Positions 35,715 through 44,695 of a DNA stretch of 64,000 nt are shown here, in pieces (position 1 is the stretch's first letter; the number at the start of each line of letters is the position of its first letter). A program made the position numbers and the translations under genes. The stretch comes from DAISKN01 sp963716925 (lineage in GTDB: Bacteria; Acidobacteriota; Vicinamibacteria; Marinacidobacterales; SMYC01), in NCBI GenBank assembly GCA_963716925.1, contig CAVQUX010000006.1:868001-932000 (forward strand). The letters are read 5' to 3'. The notes below the pieces were generated by a model. That model worked only from the letters and a program-made list of their open reading frames with translations, made no database searches and had not been told where the DNA came from.

Positions 35715-37601
35715 ATGGCGCCGCTCGCCGAGCGTATCCTTCGAAGTCCCTCCGCGGTGCTCTTCGCGGGAGGAGAGCGCGCATTCCGCAGCCGGCTCGT
35801 GAACGAGCTCGCGGGAGATCTCGAAAAGCTAGGTTCGGAAACGGTCGTGGTCACCGCCGACCCCGGCCTTCCGTTTCTCGGACCGCCGGGCGCCGTGACG
35901 CGCCTTCGTTGGACCGAAGGCGATTGGGCCGTCGAGCGCATCGAGCCGCTCTGCACTCTCGACGCCGCGCGGTTCCGGCTTCCTCTTCTCCTCGCCTGTC
36001 GGCGCGCGCTCGAAGGCTCCTCCGGGGGCGTCGTTCTCGTGGAAGCCCCGCGGCTCACGCGGGGGATGAGCGCGTCCGAGCTCTTGATGGGATTCGCGGA
36101 GACGTTCGACATCCAGACCGTTCTCTCGCTCGGAGGCCTGGGCGAGCTTCGACACGAGCTCGCCGCGCGAGGGGTCGAGGTCCTCGAAATGGACGACGAG
36201 AAGGGGCCGGCGCTCGATCGGGCGACGGCACGTACCCACCTCTGGAACGAGTTCCTCGAGAATTCGTCGGAGGTCGCCGTTCCTCTGGAGGGCTTGCCAA
36301 TCCTGGGAGCGCCTCCTCCTTCGGCGGCCGCGGATGCCTTTTCGGGACGCCAGGTCGCGTTTCTCGGCGCCCATGCCGAAACCCTTGGCTTCGGGGAAAT
36401 TCTTTCCCTCGAGAACGGGGCTCTTCGAGCCCGTATACGCTCCTGGGCATCCGGAGAGCCGCGTTCGCTTCTCGTCCGCGACGCGCGGCGCGATTCCCGC
36501 GGTCAGCTCTCGACGGATCCGCCGCTCGAGCAGCCGGTTCGCCGGGGCGAGGAACAGGGCGCTTCCGACTTGAGGGCAGGCGCTGGCGCGGTCGAGCTTC
36601 GACCTCCCGTCATGACGCTCGCGTCCGCGAAGGCTCTCCTGGTCAACGGGGTCTTCGGCGATCCGCTGCTGCACGTTCGTCTTCGGCACCGGAAACGGAG
36701 CCTCCTGTTCGATCTCGGGGAGACGGCGAGACTACCCGCGCGAATCGTCCATCAGGTCTCGGATGTCTTCATCTCCCACGCCCACTTCGATCACATCGGC
36801 GGGTTTCTCTGGCTCCTGCGCTCGTCGATCGGCTCGCCGCGGCCGCGCTCGCTCTACGGTCCCCCGGGTCTCGCCGACCACATCGAGGGGATGATCGCCG
36901 GCATCCACTGGGACCGAATCGGCGATCGCGGGCCGGTCTTCATCGTCCACGAGCTCCATCCGGGAAGGCTCGCGCGCTTCCGGCTCCAGGCTGGCCGCAA
37001 GGGACGCGAAGCTCTCGAAGATCGGACGCTTCGAGACGACGTGCTCCTCGAAGAACCGGATTTCCGGGTGAGAGCGGTGAAGCTCGACCACGGAATTCCG
37101 GTCCTCGCTTTCGCGTTCGAAGAGACGAGGGCGCTTCACGTCCGCGCGGACGCGATTGCCGGGCTCGGCCTGACGCCTGGACCGTGGTTGAGCTATCTGA
37201 AGCGGCTTCTGCTCGAAGACCGGGGCGATGCTCTCGTTCCGCTTCCCGATGGCTCCAAACGGAAAGCCTCGGATCTGGAGGCACCGCTGATCTATTCCCG
37301 TCGCGGCCAGAAGCTCGCCTATGCGACCGATCTCGACGAGAACGCTCTGAACCATCAAGCGCTTTCGGCGCTCGCGTCCGATGCCCGGGTCCTGTACTGC
37401 GAGGCGACCTTCCTCGAGGAGGATCGGGAGCTCGCGCGCGCGACCCAGCACCTGACCGCGAAAGGCTGCGCGCGAATCGCCGTCTCCGCCCGCGTCGAGA
37501 AGCTCGTTCCCTTTCACTTCTCCAAGAGATACGAGCACGACCCCGGGCAGGTGTACCGCGAGGTGATGGAGATCTTCCCGGCGACGGTACTGGCTCGATG
37601 A
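35715..37601 (+). CDS. Fusion of degenerate Clp1/Grc3-like P-loop domain and RNase Z-like MBL domain
   Basis: 628 aa, no signal peptide. Residues about 1-250 resemble polynucleotide 5'-hydroxyl kinases of the Clp1/Grc3 type: a P-loop position (LFAGGERAFRSRLVNEL, where GKS is replaced), VVTADPGLPFLGPPGAVTR in place of the family DxDxGQ...GPPG motif, and a C-terminal beta part with LGAHAETLGFGEILSLENG. Residues about 300-628 form an RNase Z-like metallo-beta-lactamase domain with FISHAHFDHIGGF (355-360), LLEEPDFRVRAVKLDHG, YATDLDENA and YCEATF. The lost Walker lysine and GQ suggest binding rather than kinase activity. A role in RNA 3' or 5' end metabolism is a reasonable inference; the substrate is unknown. 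Confidence 0.75.
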   Translation: MAPLAERILRSPSAVLFAGGERAFRSRLVNELAGDLEKLGSETVVVTADPGLPFLGPPGAVTRLRWTEGDWAVERIEPLCTLDAARFRLPLLLACRRALEGSSGGVVLVEAPRLTRGMSASELLMGFAETFDIQTVLSLGGLGELRHELAARGVEVLEMDDEKGPALDRATARTHLWNEFLENSSEVAVPLEGLPILGAPPPSAAADAFSGRQVAFLGAHAETLGFGEILSLENGALRARIRSWASGEPRSLLVRDARRDSRGQLSTDPPLEQPVRRGEEQGASDLRAGAGAVELRPPVMTLASAKALLVNGVFGDPLLHVRLRHRKRSLLFDLGETARLPARIVHQVSDVFISHAHFDHIGGFLWLLRSSIGSPRPRSLYGPPGLADHIEGMIAGIHWDRIGDRGPVFIVHELHPGRLARFRLQAGRKGREALEDRTLRDDVLLEEPDFRVRAVKLDHGIPVLAFAFEETRALHVRADAIAGLGLTPGPWLSYLKRLLLEDRGDALVPLPDGSKRKASDLEAPLIYSRRGQKLAYATDLDENALNHQALSALASDARVLYCEATFLEEDRELARATQHLTAKGCARIAVSARVEKLVPFHFSKRYEHDPGQVYREVMEIFPATVLAR

Positions 37602-37690
37602 AACGCCGCGAGAACGCCTCGACTGGCGCCACCTCCCTGTAGAGATCCGATCCGGCGTGCTACTCTCTTCCGGTCACAGGCTGGAAGCAC

Positions 37691-38824
37691 GTGCACCGTA
37701 CCCCACCAGCTTCCGTCCGATGGATCGTGGGCCAGCGGTTCGACCTCCTCTGGTTCGTAGGCGGAGCTCTCAGCGGGTACGGTGTGTTCTTTCTCCATGC
37801 CGGGCTTTCGCTCGACATGCTCACGGTGTGGTTCGTCTGGTTCATGCTCCTCGACAGCCCGCACTTTTTCGGCACCTACTCCAGAACCTACCTCGATCGC
37901 GAACAGTGGAAGGAGCGCCGACCTCTCCTCCTGGGGAGCCTTCTGTTGTTCGGGATCCCGCCCCTGGTGCTTCTCGCCCCCTTCGCGATGCACCGCGCCG
38001 GCCTTCGTCACGCGACCGCGGGGCTCGTGGTCCTGGCCGCGACGGTGAATCTCTGGGCTTATTGGCACGTGGTGCGACAGCACTACGGAATCATGGCCCT
38101 CTACCAGCGCAAGAACGACGACACCGATCCCACCGACAGGCGCATCGATGGCCTGGTCCTCTACATCGGGCTTCTCGCCCCGTTCGTTGCCTTCCTCGTG
38201 CGTCATCCCGAGACACGCGCGGCCGTGGGTCTCGCGCCGGTGACGGATCTCGGGTCCGTCGTCGCGGCTTCGGCCATCGCCGTCATCGTCGTCTCGTTCG
38301 TGTTCGCGGCGCGGCAGCTCCAGAGATGGCGACGCGGCCTCCCGGTGAATCTTCCAAAGATTCTCTTCCTCGCGGCCGTCGTCCCCTTGCACCTTTCGAT
38401 CGGCTACAGCGCGGCGGTGCTCACCGCCCCGATTCTCGGCTTCGCCGCCTTCGTCACCATCTTTCACGACGTGCAGTACCACGCCATCCTGTGGTTCTAT
38501 CAACGGAATCGATACCGCGGCGGCGACAGCGCGCGCTTCGGACCCGCGGCCTGGCTCGGTCGCAGTTTCGTCACCTTCATGGCCTGCGCCGTGACGTCGG
38601 GTGTCCTCGTGGGTTTCGCCGGCTGTTCCCTGGGAGTCCAACCCGGCTGTACTCCCCTCGTCGACACGAGCGGAATGACTCTCTTCGGCGGCGTGACCCT
38701 TCGGGACCTGTTCTTCGGAGTATTCCTCGGCTTCCTGATGCACCATTACTTTCTCGATCAGTTCATCTGGCGTCCCAGCCGTGATGAGCGCCTTCGGCTG
38801 GACCTCGACCTGGCCGCGACGTGA
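37691..38824 (+). CDS. Multi-pass membrane protein with conserved His clusters
   Basis: 377 aa with about eight to nine hydrophobic segments. Histidine motifs face similar depths: DSPHFFGTYSRTYLD, YWHVVRQHYGIMALYQR, IFHDVQYHAILWFYQRN and MHHYFLDQFIWRPSRD. The pattern of paired His in successive helices resembles membrane di-iron or metal enzymes such as the Brp/Blh carotene dioxygenase group, but I do not recognise the family firmly. GTG start with GGAAG upstream. Its end overlaps the next gene as GTGA, making it the first gene of the acyl operon. Confidence 0.7.
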   Translation: MHRTPPASVRWIVGQRFDLLWFVGGALSGYGVFFLHAGLSLDMLTVWFVWFMLLDSPHFFGTYSRTYLDREQWKERRPLLLGSLLLFGIPPLVLLAPFAMHRAGLRHATAGLVVLAATVNLWAYWHVVRQHYGIMALYQRKNDDTDPTDRRIDGLVLYIGLLAPFVAFLVRHPETRAAVGLAPVTDLGSVVAASAIAVIVVSFVFAARQLQRWRRGLPVNLPKILFLAAVVPLHLSIGYSAAVLTAPILGFAAFVTIFHDVQYHAILWFYQRNRYRGGDSARFGPAAWLGRSFVTFMACAVTSGVLVGFAGCSLGVQPGCTPLVDTSGMTLFGGVTLRDLFFGVFLGFLMHHYFLDQFIWRPSRDERLRLDLDLAAT

Positions 38825-39981
38825 AGCACGCGAATCTCCCTCTGCTGTTCGTCCCGGGTGTCCTCGGAACCACGCTCGTCGATCCTTCGAATCCCGCCCG
38901 CGCGGTATGGGGAAGCGCCGGCGGGCTCCTCGCGCTTCGCAGGCACTCCTTCGCCGCCGGCGAGAACGGACTGGTGCCGGGCGAGATCCTCTGGAAATTT
39001 TCCGTGGTCGCGGGACTCTACTCGATCCCCGTGTACGAAGATCTCGCTCGCCATTTCAAGACCATCGGATACGAACGGGCCCGCCTCGAGGAGCCGGTAC
39101 GGGCTCGCGCCCTCTACGGTCTTTCCTACGACTGGCGCCAGGACGTGGTCCGGGGCGCGCGCGAGGTCGAAGAGGCCGTCGAGCGTCTGAAGACGAAGCT
39201 CGGCATCCCGCGAGTGGCTCTCCTCGCGCACTCCTGGGGATGCAACGTCGTCCGATACTATCTCCGTTATGGAGGAGCGGACCTCCTGTCCGATACACCG
39301 GAAGATCCCCGACCGGGGGAGAGCGACGTCGATTCGTTCTTCGCCCTCGGACCGCTCGCGGGGGGCACGCTCCGCGCGCTTCACGAAGCGAATCACGGCT
39401 TCCCGGTCGCGCCCTGGCGCCTTGGAATCGCGGCTCGCCAGGCCGCGAGAACGCCCTCTCTCTACCAGATGCTGCCGTTCGATGAGGGTCGGGCGGTCGA
39501 CGACGAGGGCCGCGCGATCGACCTCGACCTCACCGACGTGGAGACTTGGAGAGAGCGCGCGTGGGGGCCTTTCCTGCCGGATGCCGTTCGCGATCAGGAT
39601 CCCTCTCGCGTGGAAGCGTTCCTCGCGAAGTGCCTCGGCCGCGCGCGGCGTTTGTGGGAGCTCCTCCGGGAACGACACCCCTCTGATGAGCGGGTGCGCA
39701 CTCGTACCTACGCCGTCTGCAACGTCCGGACGCTCACGAAGCTCGTGCTCGCCAAAGACGGACGGACGTTCGCGAGCGACGAAGAAGTCGCCCGTCACTG
39801 CCCGGGCCTTCTCGCGCGGGTCACGAGCCCGGGCGATGGGTACGTGTCGATCGAGGACGTTCGCCGGCACATGCCGGGGAGCGATCTCCTCCCGGTCGAG
39901 GGGTGTTCCCATCGCCACCTCTATCGGAACGACGAAGTTCTCGCCGATTTGATCCGCCTCCTGGAGTACGAGTCGCGATGA
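38821..39981 (+). CDS. LCAT-like (lecithin:cholesterol acyltransferase family) alpha/beta hydrolase
   Basis: 386 aa, no signal peptide. N-terminal LLFVPGVLGTTLVDP is the oxyanion region of the LCAT/PDAT family; YDWRQDVVRGAREVEEAVE precedes the nucleophile elbow AHSWGCNVVRYYL; SPGDGYVSIEDVRRH and GCSHRHLYRND give the likely Asp and His. Such enzymes hydrolyse or transfer acyl chains of phospholipids or esters. The start overlaps the previous stop (GTGA) and its stop overlaps the LuxE start (ATGA). In this operon it could release the fatty acid that LuxE activates, the role LuxD plays in lux operons; that is inference. Confidence 0.83.
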   Translation: MKHANLPLLFVPGVLGTTLVDPSNPARAVWGSAGGLLALRRHSFAAGENGLVPGEILWKFSVVAGLYSIPVYEDLARHFKTIGYERARLEEPVRARALYGLSYDWRQDVVRGAREVEEAVERLKTKLGIPRVALLAHSWGCNVVRYYLRYGGADLLSDTPEDPRPGESDVDSFFALGPLAGGTLRALHEANHGFPVAPWRLGIAARQAARTPSLYQMLPFDEGRAVDDEGRAIDLDLTDVETWRERAWGPFLPDAVRDQDPSRVEAFLAKCLGRARRLWELLRERHPSDERVRTRTYAVCNVRTLTKLVLAKDGRTFASDEEVARHCPGLLARVTSPGDGYVSIEDVRRHMPGSDLLPVEGCSHRHLYRNDEVLADLIRLLEYESR

Positions 39982-41123
39982 AGCGACCCCGACGAAATGC
40001 GGCCAGCCCGCCTCTACGGGACGCGCACCCGAATACCTGGGCACTGCTGGGTCTCCCGTCGATCTACGAGCCCTCGCCGGAGAGAGAAACTCTTTTCGTC
40101 TCGGCTCTGAAAGAGATCACGAGGTGGCACCTGGACCGCAACCCTCCGTACCGCGCCTATTGCCAGGCCCTCAGCTTCGATCCGGAACGCGACCTCGAGC
40201 AACCCGAGGACCTCCCGCCGCTTTCGGCGGAGCTCTTCAAGATTTTCGACCTCACCACGCTCCGCAACGTGGACTACTTCACGGTCTCGTCGAGCGGCAC
40301 GGGAGGCCGTCGGACGACCATTCCCCTCGACCTCGAGACGGTGATGCGAATGTGGGCCATGGGGGAGGCGAGCTTCGAAGAGGAGGGCCTCGCGAGTGAC
40401 GCGCCCGTGGACTACGTCGTTCTCGCGCCCGATCCGGCTCTTTCGCCCGATCACGGCAACGCCCACTTCTTCGCGGCTCTCATGGAAGCGGCGCCGGCGC
40501 GGGAAACGGTCTTCGCTCTCGTAGCGGATGGCGCCGGCGGGCTCCGCCTCGACAGGGAAAGAGCGGCGCGCCGTATCGATCGTTCCGCCGCGTCCGGCCA
40601 CGTCGTTCGGATCGTCGGGCTTCCCTCCTTGATCGCGCGCCTCGCCGAATCGTTCGAATCGGGTCCTGTGCGGCTCGACCCCGAGTCTCTCGTCCTCACC
40701 GGGGGGGGATGGAAGACGGAGGCGCGAGGGGCTGTTCTCAAGGAGTCCTTCCGCGCGCTGCTCGGGCGCGCCTGGGGACTGCCGACTCATCGGGTGCGGG
40801 ACCTCTACGGAATGACGGAGCACGCCGTACACTACGTCGAGTGTCGGGAGCACCGTTTCCACGCCCCGGTCTACTCTCGCGTAAGGGTCGTCGACCCGTT
40901 GAGCGGAGCCCGGGTCGAGAACGGACGAGACGGCGTCCTCCACCTGCTGAATCCCGGCTTCACCACGATGCCCTTTCAATCGCTTCGGACCGCGGATGTG
41001 GGGCGCCCGGTCAATCCCTGTCCCTGCGGACGCCGCGCCCCCGCCTTCGAAGTTCTTGGACGGGGAGGCACGTCTCTCCATCGCGGCTGCGCCGCCACGA
41101 CGCTCGCGCGTCTCACGCCATGA
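39978..41123 (+). CDS. luxE: LuxE-like acyl-protein synthetase
   Basis: 381 aa of the LuxE/PaaK-related adenylating family. Visible are LSAELFKIFDL, the phosphate loop VSSSGTGGRRTTIPL, the aromatic-acid or acyl site region LVLTGGGWKTEARG, DLYGMTEHAVHYVEC, and late RTADVGRPV. In lux systems LuxE activates a fatty acid as acyl-AMP and hands it to LuxC. The ATG at 39978 overlaps the LCAT stop (ATGA), and the LuxC ATG overlaps its own stop. The symbol is used by family, not to claim luminescence: no luxA/luxB is present here. Confidence 0.84.
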   Translation: MKRPRRNAASPPLRDAHPNTWALLGLPSIYEPSPERETLFVSALKEITRWHLDRNPPYRAYCQALSFDPERDLEQPEDLPPLSAELFKIFDLTTLRNVDYFTVSSSGTGGRRTTIPLDLETVMRMWAMGEASFEEEGLASDAPVDYVVLAPDPALSPDHGNAHFFAALMEAAPARETVFALVADGAGGLRLDRERAARRIDRSAASGHVVRIVGLPSLIARLAESFESGPVRLDPESLVLTGGGWKTEARGAVLKESFRALLGRAWGLPTHRVRDLYGMTEHAVHYVECREHRFHAPVYSRVRVVDPLSGARVENGRDGVLHLLNPGFTTMPFQSLRTADVGRPVNPCPCGRRAPAFEVLGRGGTSLHRGCAATTLARLTP

Positions 41124-42398
41124 AAGACTCCTTCGTCTTCGGGGAGTGGGTCAAAGACCTCGTCCTGACGCCGGCGGCGCTCCGAGAGAATCGTTTCCGA
41201 GGCGCGGCAACGGACGGAGACTGCACGGTCGATGTCGGGAGAAGCTCTCGCCGACGCCGTCGACGCGCTTCGATCCCCGTGGGAGGAGCAGGGCCAATCT
41301 CGGACCGACTTTCTCGAGGCGCACCCCGAGAGGAGTTTCGGCCTGAGCCGGCCGATGATCGAGCGAGGCCTCGACCATCTCGTACGTTCGCTTCATCGAG
41401 GCGTCGCCGAGAGACGCGCGGCTCTTCAACTCGGGAGCCCGCGCGCCCTCCGCGCCGAGCCTCTCGGAGTCGTCCTCCACGTCGTCTCGGGGAACGTTTT
41501 CTTCGGCCCGTGCGAATCGCTCCTCGCGGGTCTCCTGACCCGGAACGTCAACCTGGTGAAACGGCCCGGCGGGAGCGCCGACTTCCTGTCGTGGTTCTTC
41601 CGCTCCCTCGAGCAAGCGGCTCCCCGGCTCGCCGCGATCACCGCGCTACTCGACTGGCACGGTGGGAGCGAGGACATCGAGAGCCACCTGGGCCGCGAGG
41701 TCGATGGAATCATCGTCGCCGGTGACATGGAAACGATCGCCGGCTATCGCCGGTTGGCCTCGCCTTTGACCGCGCTCGTGGAGTTCGGCCCCCGGGTGAG
41801 TCTCGCCGTCGTTTCCAGGGCGGCGCTCGACGTCGTCGACGTGGCCGGCCTCGCGCGAGACGTCGCTCTCTGGGACCAGCTCGCGTGCACCGCGGCACAG
41901 TGCGTCTACGTGCAGGGGGAGAACGGCGCGATGCATCTCGCGGAACGGCTCGCGGCCGCTCTGCAAGAGCTCGCCCGAACGCTTCCCGAGGGCGAAGCGG
42001 GGCTCGACGAACGCATCGAGATTGCGCGATTCCGCGACACGGCGCGCTTCGCGGAAGCGATGGGGACAGCGAGGGTGTTCGGCGGGAGCGGCGAGCTCGC
42101 GTCGGTCGTCTTCGAGAAGGATCCGGTTTTCGCACCCTCGCCGCTGAGGCGCTCGGTGCGCGTCAAGCCCTACGAGGAGCTGGCCAATCTCACCGCGACC
42201 CTGAAACCGCTCCGGGGAATTCTCCAAACGGTAGGTCTGGCCGTGAGCGCGCTGGAGCGCGACCGGTACCACGAATTTCTTTCGGCGATGGGGGCACGGC
42301 GCTTCTGTTCGATTGGAGCCATGAACGAGCCCGCCCCCGAGTCCGTTCACGACGGCACGATGGAGCTTCAGCGTCTGACGCGCTGGGTCGAGGAATGA
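41120..42398 (+). CDS. luxC: LuxC-like acyl-CoA/acyl-protein reductase, frameshifted near the N terminus
   Basis: The reductase reads well from the ATG at 41232 (388 aa): GVVLHVVSGNVFFGPCESLLAG is the nucleotide and acyl site and WDQLACTAAQCVYV carries the catalytic Cys; VKPYEELANLTATL follows. The original start is most likely the ATG at 41120 (ATGA overlap with luxE), reading MKDSFVFGEWVKDLVLTPAA and then losing frame at 41184-41189. Adding one GA pair to the GAGAGA run there restores LRERIV and the full N terminus. Either slippage has cut the product to an internal start or it is a sequence error. It would reduce the LuxE-bound acyl group to an aldehyde. Confidence 0.78.
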
Positions 42399-44695
42399 GC
42401 GATCCTCGGGATGATTTCGAGGCCCTCGTCGACCGGGGCGGAGTGCCTCACGTGCTCGGAGGCACCCAGAGAGCGGCGTACTTCGGCCAGGGGTACGTAG
42501 CCGCATCCCAGCGGTTGTGGCAGCTCGACCTTCTGCGGAGGACGGCGATGGGACGCCTCGCGGAGTGCTTCGGCTCCCGCGCTCTCACCGGAGACGTCTT
42601 TCAGAGGGCCCTGGGTCTCGAGCGTCTGGTGCAGCGAGCGGCTCCGCTCGTCCCCGAGGACGCGCGTGAGCGAATGGTCGCGTACTGCGATGGCGTGAAC
42701 CGCTACACGGAGCGCAAAAAGCTGCCTCCGGAGTTCGACGTCTTGTCGATCGAGCCGGAGCCCTGGACTCCCGAAGACATTCTCCGCTGCGCCGCGTTGC
42801 GGTCGATCGTGAACGCCTCCTGGAGAGCCGACCTCGTCTTCGTGAAGGTGATCGACCGGGCCGGTGCCGCGCGAGCTCGCGACCTGTTCGCGCATTACGA
42901 GATGCCGGACGGTGCGGCCGAGTCCTGGAAGACGGGCGGGTACGACGAGTCTCTCGTCGCCGAATCGCTCCGACTTCTGAGAGCGAGCGAGGACGCTCTC
43001 CGGCTCGCCGGCTTGCAGCATATCGACACCGGCTCGAACACCTGGGCGATCGACGGGACCCGCACCGAGTCCGGGCGGCCCCTCCTCGCCAACGATCTCC
43101 ACATGGGCTTCGTCGTGCCCAATCCCAATTTCCTCGTGCGCTTGAAGGCCCCGGGGCTCGACGTGCGAGGGGTCAGTATCGCCGGGATTCCGGGGATCGT
43201 CGTCGGGCACAACGACCGCATCGCCTGGGGCTCGACGGCGCTCATGGCCGATGCCCAGGATCTCTTCGTCGAGGAGCTCGACGAGGAGGCGAAGCATTAT
43301 CGCTATCGAGAAGAGTGGCTCCCCGTCGAAACGTGGGAGGAAGAGATTCGAGTGCGCGACGCCCCGGCCGTTCGCGTACCCGTGCGCTTCACCCACCACG
43401 GACCGCTGATCGAGCTCCGGGGACGCTTCGGGTTGGCGCTTCGCTGGGAGCGGCTCGACACGCCGCCCGGGGATCCGACGTTTCATGCGCTGAACACAGC
43501 CCGGGAATGGACGTCGTTCCGCGAGGCGCTCCGAAGCTACAGCTTTCCTCCTACGGATTTCACCTACGCGGACGTCGACGGGAACGTGGGGGCTCAATCC
43601 GCGGGATGGGTTCCGATCCGGGCGGCGGGCGACGGCGCCGTTCCTGTTCCGGGCTCGAGCGGCGAGTTCGAGTGGACGGGCTACGTTCCGTTCGAGGAGC
43701 TCCCCTCCACCTACCGGCCCGCGGAAGGAATGGTTGTTCGCGCAAACCAGAACCACGATGCGGGCGGATGCGGTCGATTCCTCTCGCGGCGGTGGCATCC
43801 GCCCTACCGGGCGCGACGGATCCGGAATCTCGTGCACTCGGCGGAGCGTCACACGGTCGAGAGCTTTGCCGGGATTCAGTTCGACCGCTTCTCCGCCCAT
43901 GCGTCCTTCGTCGCCGAGCGCATCGCCGCAGCCGCAGAGGGTCCTCCTGATGGTGCCGATGGACCTCGCTGGAAGGCGGCTCTGGCGCTTCTCCGCGGCT
44001 GGAACGGCCAGCTCACCCCCGAGAGCGCGGCGGCGTCGGTGGCGAAGGAATGCTCCGCCTTAATCAAGGAGAAGCTGTTCCGCCCGGTGCTTGGGAAGGG
44101 CCTCCTCCTTTCGTATCAGCAGTACTGGCCCGCGGCGAACGTCGCGACCGAGAGGATTCTCCTGAGCGAAGACCCGAGTTGGCTCCCTGAAGGAGTGACC
44201 GGTTACCCGGCGCTCTACCGCTCGGTGCTCGCGAAGGCATTGGACAACCTCCGCAAGGCGTTCGGGACCGAGGACATCGAATCCTGGACGTGGGGATGGT
44301 CGAACCGCGCGCGCTTCGCGCATCCCCTCGAGAACGTCCCGTTCTTCGGCGCTCGTTTTCGCATTCCCGCCGTCGAGGTGGGTGCCGACGGAGAGTGCGT
44401 GTTCTCCGCGCGAAGCGTCGCCGACTATATCTCCTCCCAGCAGAGCGCCATGCTGGACTGGGCGTCCGGTCGAGGCGCCATTTTCGGCGCTTCCGCCCGC
44501 CTTGTCTGGGACCTGGCCGATTGGGACAACTCCTCGATGCTTCTGAACCTCGGCCAGTCGGCTGACCCCAGGAGCCCGCACTACCGTGACCATCTCGAGC
44601 TTTGGAAGACAGGACGCCCGCAGAAGCTTCCTTTCTCCTGGGATCGGGTGGTGGCATCCAGCGCCCGGATGAACCTCGGAGACCCTTCGGAGTGA
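42395..44695 (+). CDS. Penicillin-acylase-family Ntn hydrolase, apparently cytoplasmic
   Basis: 766 aa. The alpha-chain part (about 1-205) includes AAYFGQGYVAASQRLWQLDLLRR; self-cleavage is expected before Ser214 (DTGSNTWAIDG), which becomes the N-terminal nucleophile of the beta chain. FTHHGPLIE, NQNHDAGG and SARSVADYISSQQSAML fit the family. Relatives hydrolyse penicillins, acyl-homoserine lactones or other N-acyl amides. There is no signal peptide, unlike most members, so it may act in the cytoplasm on an N-acyl product of this operon (inference). It overlaps luxC by ATGA and the next gene by GTGA. Confidence 0.88.
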   Translation: MSDPRDDFEALVDRGGVPHVLGGTQRAAYFGQGYVAASQRLWQLDLLRRTAMGRLAECFGSRALTGDVFQRALGLERLVQRAAPLVPEDARERMVAYCDGVNRYTERKKLPPEFDVLSIEPEPWTPEDILRCAALRSIVNASWRADLVFVKVIDRAGAARARDLFAHYEMPDGAAESWKTGGYDESLVAESLRLLRASEDALRLAGLQHIDTGSNTWAIDGTRTESGRPLLANDLHMGFVVPNPNFLVRLKAPGLDVRGVSIAGIPGIVVGHNDRIAWGSTALMADAQDLFVEELDEEAKHYRYREEWLPVETWEEEIRVRDAPAVRVPVRFTHHGPLIELRGRFGLALRWERLDTPPGDPTFHALNTAREWTSFREALRSYSFPPTDFTYADVDGNVGAQSAGWVPIRAAGDGAVPVPGSSGEFEWTGYVPFEELPSTYRPAEGMVVRANQNHDAGGCGRFLSRRWHPPYRARRIRNLVHSAERHTVESFAGIQFDRFSAHASFVAERIAAAAEGPPDGADGPRWKAALALLRGWNGQLTPESAAASVAKECSALIKEKLFRPVLGKGLLLSYQQYWPAANVATERILLSEDPSWLPEGVTGYPALYRSVLAKALDNLRKAFGTEDIESWTWGWSNRARFAHPLENVPFFGARFRIPAVEVGADGECVFSARSVADYISSQQSAMLDWASGRGAIFGASARLVWDLADWDNSSMLLNLGQSADPRSPHYRDHLELWKTGRPQKLPFSWDRVVASSARMNLGDPSE

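Noticed and set aside
39978..42398. A luminescence operon
   Set aside because: LuxE and LuxC families are present but there is no luciferase alpha or beta subunit, no luxD and no luxG in the window.
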